A stretch of DNA of 64,000 nucleotides, taken from Paramoeba atlantica. Taxonomy: Eukaryota; Discosea. The notes beneath the pieces were generated by a model. The model was not told the origin of the DNA. It made no database searches and saw nothing but the letters and a program-made list of their open reading frames with translations. Within the stretch, counting starts at the first letter, position 1. Each line of letters begins with the position of its first letter. The translations under genes were made by a program, and so were the position numbers. The stretch lies in NCBI GenBank assembly GCA_977017575.1, contig CDRNVI010000066.1, forward strand, positions 1-64,000, read 5' to 3'. Below, in pieces: positions 20,459-30,573 of the stretch.

Positions 20459-22375
20459 TTATACATCGGTCGTCGAATCAACTGCTTCGACACCAGAAAT
20501 GGGCTGCTCTGTAGAAGATTGCAATAATCTGGCAGCGCAGTACATTAATTTAGAGTTAAAGAAGATCGCTCTTTGCATCCAGTTAACATGAAATACGACA
20601 TTCGGAACTTCCTTCCCGTCCACAAGATCTGGATAATCTCGCAGAGGTATTCCATCCTCGTATTCACTGTCGGTCAAGCGATCCAGTAGAGAATCCAACT
20701 CCGAATGTCGCCGCCGAAAAGCACTTAGGTACATTTGCGCTTCTATGGATTTCCGCTCGACATACTTTTCTGTCCCTTCCTCAGAGCAGGAAATATCCAT
20801 TGTCGCCTGATGTAGTGTCCCAGGATTAGTGCCAAGGTACCTTTCCAAAATGTCAATATCATCAGGATTCATGCGAGGACGGAGGAGAAGATTCGCATCC
20901 CCTGGAGTAAGGTCCTGAATCCACCTTAAAATCATGTCATCATACATTTCAGGATAAACATGAACTCGTGTGTGATCAATCTCAGAAATGGTGGAAGCCA
21001 TTTTTAGATCACGGGATATATGGCGTTGTTGATTTAGAACAACGTTGACAAGTCTCTTGTTTTCCAGAAAGTCATCCCCCATGCGTAAGGAATATACTAT
21101 GATAGGCATGATTCCGTTTTTCTGTGATACCTTACTGAGAGTCTCTTGGGTAAACGTCGTTAAATCTCCACATGCCGCAAGGTTGTCAACTCCAAGAGCA
21201 CGCACTAAGGCTTTAGTCAGATCTTCATGAGACCAACCGATACGAACAGCAACATGTACCACACCAGGCAAATCACGTAACGCCCTGCGAACAACTGTCG
21301 ACTTTCCACATCCCCGAGTTCCTATCACAGCCACTGATTGTGGCGATCCCATGACTGAAACACCTCTTGGAATCAAGACGTCCCCGTCTTTACTAGGGAA
21401 ATGAACTATACGACGAAGAATGTCAGCCTCACGAGTATGATCACTAGATTTGTCTTGCTTTGTTTCCGAAGCGTCCCTGCCATGAACATTATCGGTTGAG
21501 GTCTCTAAGTAATATTCCATCCTTGTGTCGTCTCCAGCACACATAACATTTGGTGAGGTAAGCCGAGCAATAGCCAGTTCCATCTGATAGTCCCTCCTAC
21601 CTTTCCTCCAATTCAAATAATTCCAAAGAAAGACAGAACAGACACCAAAGCTGGCAAAGGTAGCGGAGACTACACCGGCATACTTCACCGTAAAGTAGCT
21701 CCAAGAGAGGCGTTCCTTTTCGCGTTCCCGTTCCTTTTCTCGCCACACGCGTCGGCTTTCCATTTCCCACTCAGCAAGCTCAAGAATTGAAGCGCGTGTG
21801 CTCCGATGCAGATGTTGTAGCACGGCGACGTCTTCATCTTTTAGCAGGTACATCTTTTCACGACGCCACCCATTCTTACAGAGCACAAGGGCCGCGAGCT
21901 CTGCATCTGTCTTGCGTTCAACACCCGCTTCAAAGGCCCACTCGGCGAGGTTCTTACATCTGTCGGTACTAAGCAGTGGATTTTTTCCTTCGGAAGCCAC
22001 AATGCGATCTCGTGCTACAACATCCTCAAACACGCCGCTGTCCATTAGGACACTATAGGTGCCATCATTTCGAACTTTTGTTATGATTCCCGTCGACGCG
22101 CGGTCGTCACTTTGAACCCAGACGCTTGTTGTCACCTCCAGAGGGACATGGGGACCAACATTCACGGAGTCGAACTTTACAAGAAATACGTCACTTCCCC
22201 CGCTCTCTCCCCCATTCTCACTGGCGGGTCCGATAACTTTACCAAAACCTAGAATCTTGCTCCCATCCACAAAGGCACTGACACGGACATAATTAGCGGT
22301 GAGTAACGTAACCGGGACCCCCTTGGATTCCAGCAGTTTTAGGCTCCGCTGAAAAAGAAAGCTGCATTGAGTCAT
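20459..22375 (-). CDS. Tuzin-like membrane-anchored P-loop ATPase
   Basis: The C-terminal half resembles tuzins, transmembrane ATPase-fold proteins known from kinetoplastids. It has Walker A GTRGCGKST at about residue 352, then DLTKALVRALGV with NLAACGD, an NGIMPIIVYSLR block and a RLVNVVLNQQRHISRD block, in the tuzin order. Residues 20-125 form a beta-rich module with two KV-type repeats (tudor- or SH3-like). A charged coiled segment (REKEREREKERLSW) leads into one membrane span at about 228-254. The ATG at 22375 is chosen because CACTTTTTTCCTATTGCCTCAG ends directly before it, an ideal trans-splice acceptor; the frame stays open 12 codons further without an ATG. Function of tuzins is unknown. 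Confidence 0.75.
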   Translation of the reverse strand: MTQCSFLFQRSLKLLESKGVPVTLLTANYVRVSAFVDGSKILGFGKVIGPASENGGESGGSDVFLVKFDSVNVGPHVPLEVTTSVWVQSDDRASTGIITKVRNDGTYSVLMDSGVFEDVVARDRIVASEGKNPLLSTDRCKNLAEWAFEAGVERKTDAELAALVLCKNGWRREKMYLLKDEDVAVLQHLHRSTRASILELAEWEMESRRVWREKEREREKERLSWSYFTVKYAGVVSATFASFGVCSVFLWNYLNWRKGRRDYQMELAIARLTSPNVMCAGDDTRMEYYLETSTDNVHGRDASETKQDKSSDHTREADILRRIVHFPSKDGDVLIPRGVSVMGSPQSVAVIGTRGCGKSTVVRRALRDLPGVVHVAVRIGWSHEDLTKALVRALGVDNLAACGDLTTFTQETLSKVSQKNGIMPIIVYSLRMGDDFLENKRLVNVVLNQQRHISRDLKMASTISEIDHTRVHVYPEMYDDMILRWIQDLTPGDANLLLRPRMNPDDIDILERYLGTNPGTLHQATMDISCSEEGTEKYVERKSIEAQMYLSAFRRRHSELDSLLDRLTDSEYEDGIPLRDYPDLVDGKEVPNVVFHVNWMQRAIFFNSKLMYCAARLLQSSTEQPISGVEAVDSTTDV

Positions 22376-22400
22376 CTGAGGCAATAGGAAAAAAGTGGTA
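22353..22400 (-). promoter_or_regulatory. Candidate spliced-leader acceptor of the tuzin-like gene
   Basis: On the minus strand an almost pure pyrimidine run (CTTTTTTCCTATTGCCT) is followed by CAG and then ATG. This is the textbook 3' splice-site layout. With no upstream exon visible, trans-splicing of a leader is the likely use. Confidence 0.5.
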
Positions 22401-22625
22401 GCATTGCACAAGTGGATGATTTTCTTCTCATCCCGCTAAGCATGCAATGCGTATTGGGAAAGCAGAGTTAGAAAATTAAGACTAAAAGAAAACATCTAAA
22501 TCTTTCATTATCTAAGACAATGAGAAAAAAATCATACGCTCACAAAGAATGGGGTGTATTTAGTAATTGTTTTGCAATATGCATGGCATGAAGAAAAACA
22601 ATACGATAGTCGAACTTAATATCGA

Positions 22626-23369
22626 TTACGTTGCATATTTGTTCTTTGCCTTTAAATATAAATCGGTGACCTTGTTGCGCATTATGGGCTGACCCTTTGA
22701 GGTTCGAGTTTTTAAAAAACGTCCCGTTTTGTTTTTATAACTTTGTAGTGCATTTTTAGATGTTTCTGAGCCGAGATCCTCATTCTGATTGAACCCCAAA
22801 AATTGAACCACAGAATCCTGATGCACAATTTTCTGTTCTGTCTCAGCCGGCAAAGACTGAGGAGAATTTCTTTTTCTGCTTGGACGAGACACAAACGTAT
22901 TTGCCTCTGAAGTGACGTCAGACTCGTCGTCCATGTATGGAAGGTGAAATTTTTGCCTTCGGTATGACGAGATTACGTCTTCAGCGCTCCCTTCTGGCGC
23001 AGCAGTATCATTTTCTTTTGAATTAATTTTCAAGTCTTGATCAACAGATGAGAGACCCTGTTTCGCCAGAACTTTTTTCCAATGATCGCGTTCCACGCGT
23101 CTTTCCCTATGCCATGCTCGTTTCCTGAGCTTGCTCTTGCTTAACGATTCCCTGGAGCAATCACGTGCATTCTCAAGTTTCTTTTTCAGCTCTGCCTCTT
23201 TAAGATCAATTTCCCTTAATCTCTGAGACTCGATTCCGGTTTCTACTACTAGCTTGCGATAGTTATCAATCCTCTTCTGGCGTTGGTTAATTTTGTTCTC
23301 CCACCTTTTCTGTCCCAGAAAAAGCGACCTATCAGTTTTCCAGCTCTTAGTGTACTGTGATTTGGCCAT
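22626..23369 (-). CDS. FYV7: FYV7/TAP26-family rRNA-processing protein
   Basis: Fyv7 is a small basic nucleolar protein needed for maturation of the small ribosomal subunit. The family signatures at both ends are visible: an N-terminal lysine/arginine-rich region with coiled-coil character (QKRWENKINQRQKRIDNYRK) and the C-terminal block TSKGQPIMRNKVTDLYLK, which matches the KGQPxM motif. The middle is acidic and disordered. At 247 residues it is close to CCDC59 size. ATG at 23369 immediately follows AATAG, consistent with a trans-splice acceptor. It lies 213 bp from the tuzin-like gene. Confidence 0.75.
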   Translation of the reverse strand: MAKSQYTKSWKTDRSLFLGQKRWENKINQRQKRIDNYRKLVVETGIESQRLREIDLKEAELKKKLENARDCSRESLSKSKLRKRAWHRERRVERDHWKKVLAKQGLSSVDQDLKINSKENDTAAPEGSAEDVISSYRRQKFHLPYMDDESDVTSEANTFVSRPSRKRNSPQSLPAETEQKIVHQDSVVQFLGFNQNEDLGSETSKNALQSYKNKTGRFLKTRTSKGQPIMRNKVTDLYLKAKNKYAT

Positions 23370-23596
23370 CTATTGCAAGATCAAATCCTATGGTCTGATG
23401 TATATAACTTAAATGAATTGCTTTCTGCATGAATGTTATGATCCAAAAATCAGTCTACGTTGTGTATAATTTACTAGATACCATATAAATGTAATGTCAA
23501 ATAACGAGTTATGTAGAAAAACATTCTATGAACAATTCATGTCTTCTGTTTTATTGTACAAGGCCCATGAAGTGTAGTGAAGGTAAAAGACAAAGA

Positions 23597-24433
23597 TTAA
23601 AGATCATACTGCTTAGAGAGTTTTACTATTTCGTTCAGTTCGTCGTCACATGGTTGCATCACTTCCATTCTAAGAAATTCTTCCAACTCTGTGCCTGTAA
23701 GATTCTCGATTTCGGTACCGTCCCGCACTTGTCCTTGAGAGCGGTCCGATGTTCTACTCGGCGACCGAGAATTAGGATCCAATTGCCTGCACTCCTCTTC
23801 TTCTTGCCTACTTTCCAACATGTGACAGGATATCATTTCCCCTTTGGGACTGGAGAACAATCTTTCTATTTTGGGAGATCGAGAAGAAATATGTTCGGCA
23901 AAGTTTTGAAGCTTTTTAATGGGTGACTCAGTGTGGTCAGGTGTAAGCAAGTGGGTGATGTCTTCATCGGTTTCGCACTTGATTTCGTCAATTTTACTTG
24001 AAACAGAATTACTAGTATTAGATGCTTCATGAAGCGGTTTCGTAGAATTTGAAGATGTACCGTCATTTTTGTGACTATTCTGATTATTTATCTGCGACAC
24101 AGAAACAAATGTACTCTCAATATCATTCGAATTTCGGACATATTTGGCTTTAGACTCTACATTCACATTTCTTTTCGTGCAGTCAACGTTTTGACGCAAG
24201 TCTGCAGCCTTTACGTCCTTTTGCTCTGTATCATCGTAGGATCCAACTGCTAATATGCGCCTTTTTGGTGGACGAGTCAAAGAAATGTTGTTTCCCCTAG
24301 ATTCAGCACAATTGCTGCCAGAAAATTTATCCTTGATTGTGTTAGAATCCACTGGCGTTAGTCCTCTACGTGCCACTTCAACGTAACTTTGACAAATTTC
24401 TTTTGGATCGTCCTGATTTGCAAACGCGCGCAT
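23597..24433 (-). CDS. Unknown disordered protein, about 278 aa
   Basis: No family is recognised. The N-terminus (RAFANQDDPKEICQSYVEV) may form a helix and a basic PPKRRILAVG follows at about residue 55. The middle is rich in Ser, Asn and Asp, and the C-terminus ends with helical ELEEFLRMEVMQPCDDELNEI. A PPKRR stretch could be a nuclear signal. ATG at 24433 is the first in frame; the frame is open for 11 more codons without an ATG. It is in the array between FYV7 and the nucleoporin-like gene. Confidence 0.6.
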   Translation of the reverse strand: MRAFANQDDPKEICQSYVEVARRGLTPVDSNTIKDKFSGSNCAESRGNNISLTRPPKRRILAVGSYDDTEQKDVKAADLRQNVDCTKRNVNVESKAKYVRNSNDIESTFVSVSQINNQNSHKNDGTSSNSTKPLHEASNTSNSVSSKIDEIKCETDEDITHLLTPDHTESPIKKLQNFAEHISSRSPKIERLFSSPKGEMISCHMLESRQEEEECRQLDPNSRSPSRTSDRSQGQVRDGTEIENLTGTELEEFLRMEVMQPCDDELNEIVKLSKQYDL

Positions 24434-24466
24434 CACAGAGATGTGATAAAGTAGATCTAAGACCAA

Positions 24467-24821
24467 AATTTACAGAAGACAGGTAGATTAGAAAAAAAAA
24501 TAGTAGATTAGAAATTCAGAAGTAACACAAAACTGTAAAAGATATTGTTTTCTTAAAATATCATTTTTTAAAGGCGCGTTTCGCAAGTCAGGAAATGCAT
24601 AAAATACTGTCGCTATGTGAAGATAACAAAAAATGTACTTTTTCTGAAACTACACTATTCTTGCTCATGATGAAAACTTGATATGGCTGATATGGATGTG
24701 AATGGTCTATTATCGCGCTGATGAAACATGTACTAAGACAGTTATTCCATACTTGCTACTACAGATTACGTCTCAGACCAGTTTCGCTATAGCAACATAA
24801 CTAGAAGATTTCTTTTGCTAA
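24467..24821. other. Spacer with a small direct repeat
   Basis: No gene. GTAGATTAGAA occurs twice at about 24483-24518. The rest is AT-rich and unstructured. Confidence 0.4.
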
Positions 24822-27644
24822 TCATAACAACTTTCTCTTCCACTTCTTTCGCGCAGCACTATCACTTTGCGAGGCTCCAAAAGAAAATGCGTTGGACGAG
24901 CCATCAGTTTCGCTAGGATTTACACCAAATGCATTTACACTAAAAGGATTTGCTGTTGTATCCGATTCGGAAGTAGCGCCCATGTTGGAAAGATTCGTGG
25001 GCAGATTGGCACTCCACGCACTGAGACCTTTATTCGCTCCAAAACTCGGTGGATTAATTTCGAGCAGGTTCTTTTGATCAAGGCTTTGTGTACGGGTAGT
25101 GACCGAACTGCCCATGGCAAAAGGATTCAAAGATTGGCCAGAATTCGAGCTATGTTCAGAGGAAACTTCTCCAAGCAATGGATTTGGTCCCTTCTCTATA
25201 GCGTTGGTTTTACTCTCTATGCTTGACCCACCCAAACTAAAAGGATTCGGTATGATTGCATGATTCGCGCCAGGAAATTCGTTGTCTTGTTCCGGCTTTT
25301 TTCCGTCAGACCCAAACGTTGCAAAAGGGGAGACGCTATTTACGGCAGTAGACAGTGATGCAGGGGCTTTCTTTTCAAAACTTTCTAACCCGCCCATTTT
25401 ATTTCCAATTGCACCAAAACTGCTCTGGGATCTCGAAAAATCTCCCCTTGAACCGGTAGAACTACTCGTGATAAACGAGGACGAACCTGAGGAATGCGGA
25501 AGAGTTCCAACCAACATTTGCACACTCGGAGGTCTATCGTGCACCGAACTCTTACTGGCTTCCGCTTCAATCGTGCTTTTATCTGCGACTACACCAGAAG
25601 ATGCCCTCCACGCATCACGATGATGAAAAGAAAAGGGATTTGAATCAATTCCGCTGGACAAAGCATTATCTTCTTGAATTTTCAATGTATGACTGCTCGG
25701 TAACACATCGGTATTTTTGATTTGATCATCAGAATGTGGTGTTTCTTTCTCCACATGAATTCTCTCCGCCGTATCAAAGAGGGGTGTTAAATTTTTAGTC
25801 GGTCTCCCGCCTTCAATATTTTCTGCAAATTCGTTTTTTAAACTTTCCGGCAAGACCTGGGCTTTTCCACTTGCAAAAGCAGTGAAAGGATTTGCTGAAG
25901 ATGTGAGAAGATTTGAAGAGGATAAAGGATCTGAGAAAGCAAATCTCGGTGCATTGTCGTGACTAGGTTGTGATGCAGCTTTATTAGTGATTGCCGTGAA
26001 AGGGTTAGAAGAACTGTCGGAAAATTGCGAAGGTTCAAAGGGATTAGTAGAAATATTAGATGGTTTTTCAAAGGACCCAGTAGATCCACTTGCTTTTTTC
26101 GAAGGTACTATAGGCAAAGCAGCGTTATTGACTTCCCCAGAATTGTCTTGATTGTCATCAGATGATTCCGCGTTAGAGGCAAAACCGTCATCCTCGAATG
26201 TGACGGCAAGCGGTCCTGAGCGAATAAAACCGTTTTCATTTGATTGATCCTTAAACAGAGCAGTTAACGATGAAGTTTCACTTTTCTTTGTTCCCATTTC
26301 GGATAAGGAATCTTTTCTGAACGTCATGGCGGAAGACAAAGGCGACGGCTTATTGTTCTTTGGGTTAATCGTGGGATCAATATTCGCCGTTATTTCCACA
26401 TTGGCAGAAGATTTGTCCTCCAAGCTTTTCATATAAGAAGGAAGCTCAGTGCTAGAAGTAAATCCACTATCCTTGGGCGTGGGTCTTACAAACCCTGAAG
26501 GCATAAAACTGGCACCACTCTGAACTACTCCGGGCGCTGCGAATGGATTCGTAGGCTGGCCACCATCTGAAACAGCAGATTTCACAACCGATGTAACATC
26601 TGTGTTGGATTTTATCGTCCAAGTTTCGGCTAGCGCATCTCTTTCTTGGTTAACTTTCTTCACTTCGCGAGTTGTTTCAAAGGAAAAATCAATAGGGTTG
26701 AGTGGCATCCCGACGTGCGTACGTTCTTCAGGAAGTCGAACGAACTTCCTGGAAGGTTCTTCAATACTATTGCTTTCGAACGATGCAGAGACATTGATTC
26801 CCTTCGATGTCTCGGAAGAGCGTAAGGATTGCTTGGTCTCGAGATCTGTTTGTATACCAGTCGACACCTCACGTTTCCGTTTCTGAAGAGTCTCACTATG
26901 TTGATGGGTTTCAGTGTCACGTTTGCGCGACGGAACCCACGATGAAGCGGATCTCCGTGGCTTTGTAGAATCTGACGTGAACCAAAGTGTGGAGTTTGTT
27001 CCAGGTGCTGGAAGAGGAAGGCCACTGGCACTAATAAGCTTCACTCGTTCATTGTAAGCATTAGTTACCAAAGTAGGTGCAGGTGCAATTGGAGTTTGGT
27101 AGGGCGTCTGGTAGTAGAAATTGTACACAACTGATTGAGGAGCCTGAGGAGGGATAGGTGCGGGAGAAAATGGAAAATCGGAGGAAGGACGATATGATGT
27201 TGGAGTAAGTGCATCGAAATGTTCTCTCAGACCCTGTTGAGGCGATTCTTCAGTTCCTTTCACTGGATAAGAGTACGCGCTGCTAGCCTTGTCAGCCACT
27301 TCCTTAGGAATATTACCATAAGAAGTATTTGCCCGATCAACAAAAGTTGAGTGATGTACGTCGCGCTTCGCATGTGACTGCAGAAGATTATTCGTTCTTC
27401 TATGTTTAAAAACAGGGGATTCATCCGATATTTCTTCGTTGGGGTCATTTTCCGTAGAGGCAGTTTCCTCTTTCTTACCGACGCACGCATTCCAGAACCC
27501 TTTGGCAAAGTGCCCCACTAATTGAGCAGTATCTTTTATTGTGTCTACGTAGATGTTTGCCACATCTTTTGTACTTAAATACCCTGGTCGCTTTCTTTCC
27601 GAAATGCCGGATCTATCACGTTCCTTGTCAGATATATAGACCAT
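24822..27644 (-). CDS. NPF/FG-repeat nucleoporin-like protein
   Basis: The protein is 940 residues, disordered, and rich in Ser, Asn, Pro and Phe. From about residue 390 on it holds at least nine NPF or SPF motifs (NPFAAPG, NPFTAIT, NPFSFHH, NPFSLGG, NPFAMGS, NPFSVNAFGV) and ends NAFSFGAS...ARKKWKRKLL. This is the composition of the phenylalanine-repeat nucleoporins that line the pore and bind transport receptors; the basic C-terminal tail resembles nuclear-basket forms such as Nup1/Nup136. True FG pairs are few and NPF dominates, so a role with EH-domain endocytic proteins, which bind NPF, is an alternative. The N-terminus (SDKERDRSGISERKRPGYLS) is basic. ATG at 27644. Confidence 0.65.
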   Translation of the reverse strand: MVYISDKERDRSGISERKRPGYLSTKDVANIYVDTIKDTAQLVGHFAKGFWNACVGKKEETASTENDPNEEISDESPVFKHRRTNNLLQSHAKRDVHHSTFVDRANTSYGNIPKEVADKASSAYSYPVKGTEESPQQGLREHFDALTPTSYRPSSDFPFSPAPIPPQAPQSVVYNFYYQTPYQTPIAPAPTLVTNAYNERVKLISASGLPLPAPGTNSTLWFTSDSTKPRRSASSWVPSRKRDTETHQHSETLQKRKREVSTGIQTDLETKQSLRSSETSKGINVSASFESNSIEEPSRKFVRLPEERTHVGMPLNPIDFSFETTREVKKVNQERDALAETWTIKSNTDVTSVVKSAVSDGGQPTNPFAAPGVVQSGASFMPSGFVRPTPKDSGFTSSTELPSYMKSLEDKSSANVEITANIDPTINPKNNKPSPLSSAMTFRKDSLSEMGTKKSETSSLTALFKDQSNENGFIRSGPLAVTFEDDGFASNAESSDDNQDNSGEVNNAALPIVPSKKASGSTGSFEKPSNISTNPFEPSQFSDSSSNPFTAITNKAASQPSHDNAPRFAFSDPLSSSNLLTSSANPFTAFASGKAQVLPESLKNEFAENIEGGRPTKNLTPLFDTAERIHVEKETPHSDDQIKNTDVLPSSHTLKIQEDNALSSGIDSNPFSFHHRDAWRASSGVVADKSTIEAEASKSSVHDRPPSVQMLVGTLPHSSGSSSFITSSSTGSRGDFSRSQSSFGAIGNKMGGLESFEKKAPASLSTAVNSVSPFATFGSDGKKPEQDNEFPGANHAIIPNPFSLGGSSIESKTNAIEKGPNPLLGEVSSEHSSNSGQSLNPFAMGSSVTTRTQSLDQKNLLEINPPSFGANKGLSAWSANLPTNLSNMGATSESDTTANPFSVNAFGVNPSETDGSSNAFSFGASQSDSAARKKWKRKLL

Positions 27645-27940
27645 AAATTAAAATAAGTACTTTATTCCAAATTGATCTATTCAATATTTTCTCATTACTC
27701 ACCTTTCTATCATAATACTCAATAACTTCAACTTCCTATAAATTTGATATCCAATGAAGATGTGTAGCCTCATATACCTATGTAGTCCTTCTGTAGACTT
27801 CATACGATCCTTCATGTGGTTATGAATGGAAGGGTTGTTTGCTGCTCTCGCAATCCTGCCCTGAGCGAATCTCAACATTCGTTGAATTAGGCAAAGCTAA
27901 AACAAAAATTCAAGACACATGAGGCTGCGTTCTCTTTTTT

Positions 27941-30400
27941 TCATTTTGAATTTACCGCAAAAGTGGAAAGCACTCCAAAATGATCTGAAGGAAATAAATA
28001 TTCCGGACATGTGGTAATGCATAATTCGGTACGAACATCTCGCCTTCCCACAAGTTCAGAAGCAGAGGCGGAGAGTGTGGGTGCTCGAAAGTATATACGA
28101 TCGGCACGTCCAAAGAAATCGGGCTCAATAATTAGTGAGGTATATTTGTTGCGATCGCCGTTTATGGTGTAAGCATCTGCTTGTGTGTCCGGATCATCAC
28201 CGTGTGCCTCAACCCACGCATCCTTTAAACCTAGGGAAGGCGGGAAGCTCAACATATTGGTTGGATAATCATTGAAGTCTCCGAGAAGGATGAATTCTTG
28301 CTGATGATACCGATTTTCTAATCTTCTTATTAAATTAGTTACTTGAGTTTTTCTATTGTCTTCATTTTCCGTGGTAAAAGGGGCCATGAGATGAATACAA
28401 ATGATGTGTAACGCTCGGGTAGGAGTCATTTGAATCGTTATTATTGGTGCAATACTACGATGTCCTGCAAAGCCTGGAAGATTCACATGCTGTAAAGCGC
28501 TAATGGGAAGACGTCGATTTATCAGTACAAGGTTCCCCCAAGGAGAAAGACAGTCTCCGTCTTCCGCACTGCTTAGATAGTAATGCTTTCGAACCCAATT
28601 TTGAGAAGTTAAATATCTCCACCAAGGCGACTCACACTCCTGCATTGCAATAATATCGGCGTCTGTGTCTGAAAGAATCTTCGACAGCGCAATATATCTC
28701 GTATCTGAACACCAATCAATTCCGGGACGACCTAGTGGTGTCTTCTGTCCGGAAAAACGACTAAATTGAACATTCCATGTGACAATCTTCAGTTCCCTGA
28801 ATTGCGGAAAATCAGATTGGTTCTCTGGCAGAGTTTTAGCCGCTTCGTAAGCTTCCCAAATTGTTTGACTAGCATCATATCCTATGAGGCGAGGCGTATT
28901 TCCTTTGACCACCTTGGTATCCTCGAAACCCTTCCCCGCAGCCGCGTTTATTCGAACGTCGTGCCGTCGAGCAAGGCCTCCGAGATCACACGCGAAATAG
29001 ACGTAGCCTGGAGGGGGGCCCATTGCCCCGGACACGCGCATCCACATGTGAGTGGGAGCTTCCTTCAACGCCTTGTGACGCGTTCGAAGATCCTTTAACA
29101 TGTTGCGTGCGTCATTTAACGCGTCAAAAGTATCTTCAATGTTAATGAGCTTTTCAACTGTACCGGTATTGTATTTGTAAAACTTTGATGGAGCATAAGT
29201 CTTCAATGCTTCACTTAGTTGTAGCTCTGTATTAAGCGTTGTAAGAAAGTACTCAAGCGGATTTAGGCGTTCGCTCGAAGACGTGCAGTACAGACGAGAT
29301 GTTTTCAAGAGTTTCAGTTGAGAATAGAGACTGTCAGCGGTTACCAGATTGAGTGCTTTCTCCGGATCTGCCTTGGTAGGTAAAGAATACATTTGGTTGC
29401 TTATTCCACCAACTGTAAGCATATGATGGGCTTGTAGTACGATCTCTAGGTAATCCTCTGCTGACGACTGTCTAGCCTTCTGCTGCCTTGCTTTGTTAAC
29501 GCGTAGCAATAGTTTTGTTAAAAGAGCTACGTCGAGACCTACTCTACCAGGCTCTTCTTCGAATAAATAGACTTTTTCTGATACACAAACGTTGTGGTAT
29601 GCCTGAAGAAGGTCCTTGGCATCCATACCAGATACATCGCCTACTTCACTCACACTCCACCCTTCGAGAAAGAGCAACAAAAGGACAACGTCGGTCCGTA
29701 TACGTGAGAGTGCTCCCAGTTCCCCGTTTTCCATAAATCTATTCAAATCGAGCCATTCTAAGACTGCAGGTAATGTGTACATTCGAAATTCTCCCATATC
29801 AAATTTTAAACAAGTTATGTTTAAGAACGGAGTGATACCCACCGCCGTCATAAAAAGTTGCGTACTTCCAATCAAACATATGGACTCATTCTTCGAAACA
29901 TCCGTACGAGCAGCAAGGTCCAGTGCCCACGATGCCATTTTGGATTCAGCGCACCCTGGTGTCATGGTCCCACTAAACAAAAGTTCCGAAGGTGATTGGC
30001 GAGTTAGCAGTGCGCATTGTAGACGGTCCTCAATAGCAAACACAAGCGGACTTCCAGCGGTTCGTTGAGTATATCCGTCTTGTTTTTTAGTCATTCGTTT
30101 CCGATATTTTCGACACTTCCACATCCCCTCGGTTCCGTCAAGAAGAAACACTAGTGACTTTCGAGCATGTATCTTCCGGAGGATATTCGTAAGGTTGTTC
30201 TGAACATGCTTATACATAGGCTCAAACCTATCTGACCCCACAAGGTTTCTAAACTCTTTAGCCCTATACGCATTTGCGATGAGGTCTCCTAAATCAATAG
30301 CAACGTGATCGAATTCTTCTTTCTTTCTTGTAAGTGAGGTGCATACTTCTTGAATCCTCTGTGTTCGAAAATCACGGCGGAGGAAGGAGCGAAAAAACAT
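27941..30400 (-). CDS. XRN-like (degenerate) domain fused to an EEP-family nuclease
   Basis: Residues 1-250 follow the fold order of the 5'-3' exoribonuclease XRN: VAIDLGDLI (Asp36), VFLLDGTEGMWKCRKYRKRM (Asp88), LLFSGTMTPGCAESKM in place of the family's PGEGEHK, SICLIGSTQLFM in place of GLDADLI, and RTDVVLLLLFLEGW. Several metal-binding acids of XRN are missing, so this part is probably inactive. Residues 535-819 are an endonuclease/exonuclease/phosphatase domain with all key motifs: TWNVQ (Asn543), MQECE (Glu588), CIH (His670), LLGDFND (Asp708), GRADRIY (Asp767) and SDHFG (Asp806-His807). It should be an active nuclease or phosphodiesterase, perhaps a deadenylase or DNA-repair enzyme like TDP2. 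Substrate unknown. ATG at 30400. Confidence 0.75.
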   Translation of the reverse strand: MFFRSFLRRDFRTQRIQEVCTSLTRKKEEFDHVAIDLGDLIANAYRAKEFRNLVGSDRFEPMYKHVQNNLTNILRKIHARKSLVFLLDGTEGMWKCRKYRKRMTKKQDGYTQRTAGSPLVFAIEDRLQCALLTRQSPSELLFSGTMTPGCAESKMASWALDLAARTDVSKNESICLIGSTQLFMTAVGITPFLNITCLKFDMGEFRMYTLPAVLEWLDLNRFMENGELGALSRIRTDVVLLLLFLEGWSVSEVGDVSGMDAKDLLQAYHNVCVSEKVYLFEEEPGRVGLDVALLTKLLLRVNKARQQKARQSSAEDYLEIVLQAHHMLTVGGISNQMYSLPTKADPEKALNLVTADSLYSQLKLLKTSRLYCTSSSERLNPLEYFLTTLNTELQLSEALKTYAPSKFYKYNTGTVEKLINIEDTFDALNDARNMLKDLRTRHKALKEAPTHMWMRVSGAMGPPPGYVYFACDLGGLARRHDVRINAAAGKGFEDTKVVKGNTPRLIGYDASQTIWEAYEAAKTLPENQSDFPQFRELKIVTWNVQFSRFSGQKTPLGRPGIDWCSDTRYIALSKILSDTDADIIAMQECESPWWRYLTSQNWVRKHYYLSSAEDGDCLSPWGNLVLINRRLPISALQHVNLPGFAGHRSIAPIITIQMTPTRALHIICIHLMAPFTTENEDNRKTQVTNLIRRLENRYHQQEFILLGDFNDYPTNMLSFPPSLGLKDAWVEAHGDDPDTQADAYTINGDRNKYTSLIIEPDFFGRADRIYFRAPTLSASASELVGRRDVRTELCITTCPEYLFPSDHFGVLSTFAVNSK

Positions 30401-30573
30401 AACAACTATTCTTTTATAAATTGAATGTCTTCTCTTCCCAAAAGAATATATTTGATCAATAAGAGACTAATTTTATCAACATGCCTTTTGAATTGTTTGT
30501 CCCAAATCTTCGTTATACCGGAAAGTAAAAAGCTATGTATTGATAACCACGAAAAGCGTATTCTCTAGCCCCA

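Noticed and set aside
22376-22411. Upstream extension of the tuzin-like frame to a TTG
   Set aside because: The pyrimidine tract and CAG directly before the ATG at 22375 lie within this stretch, so it is more likely leader sequence than coding.
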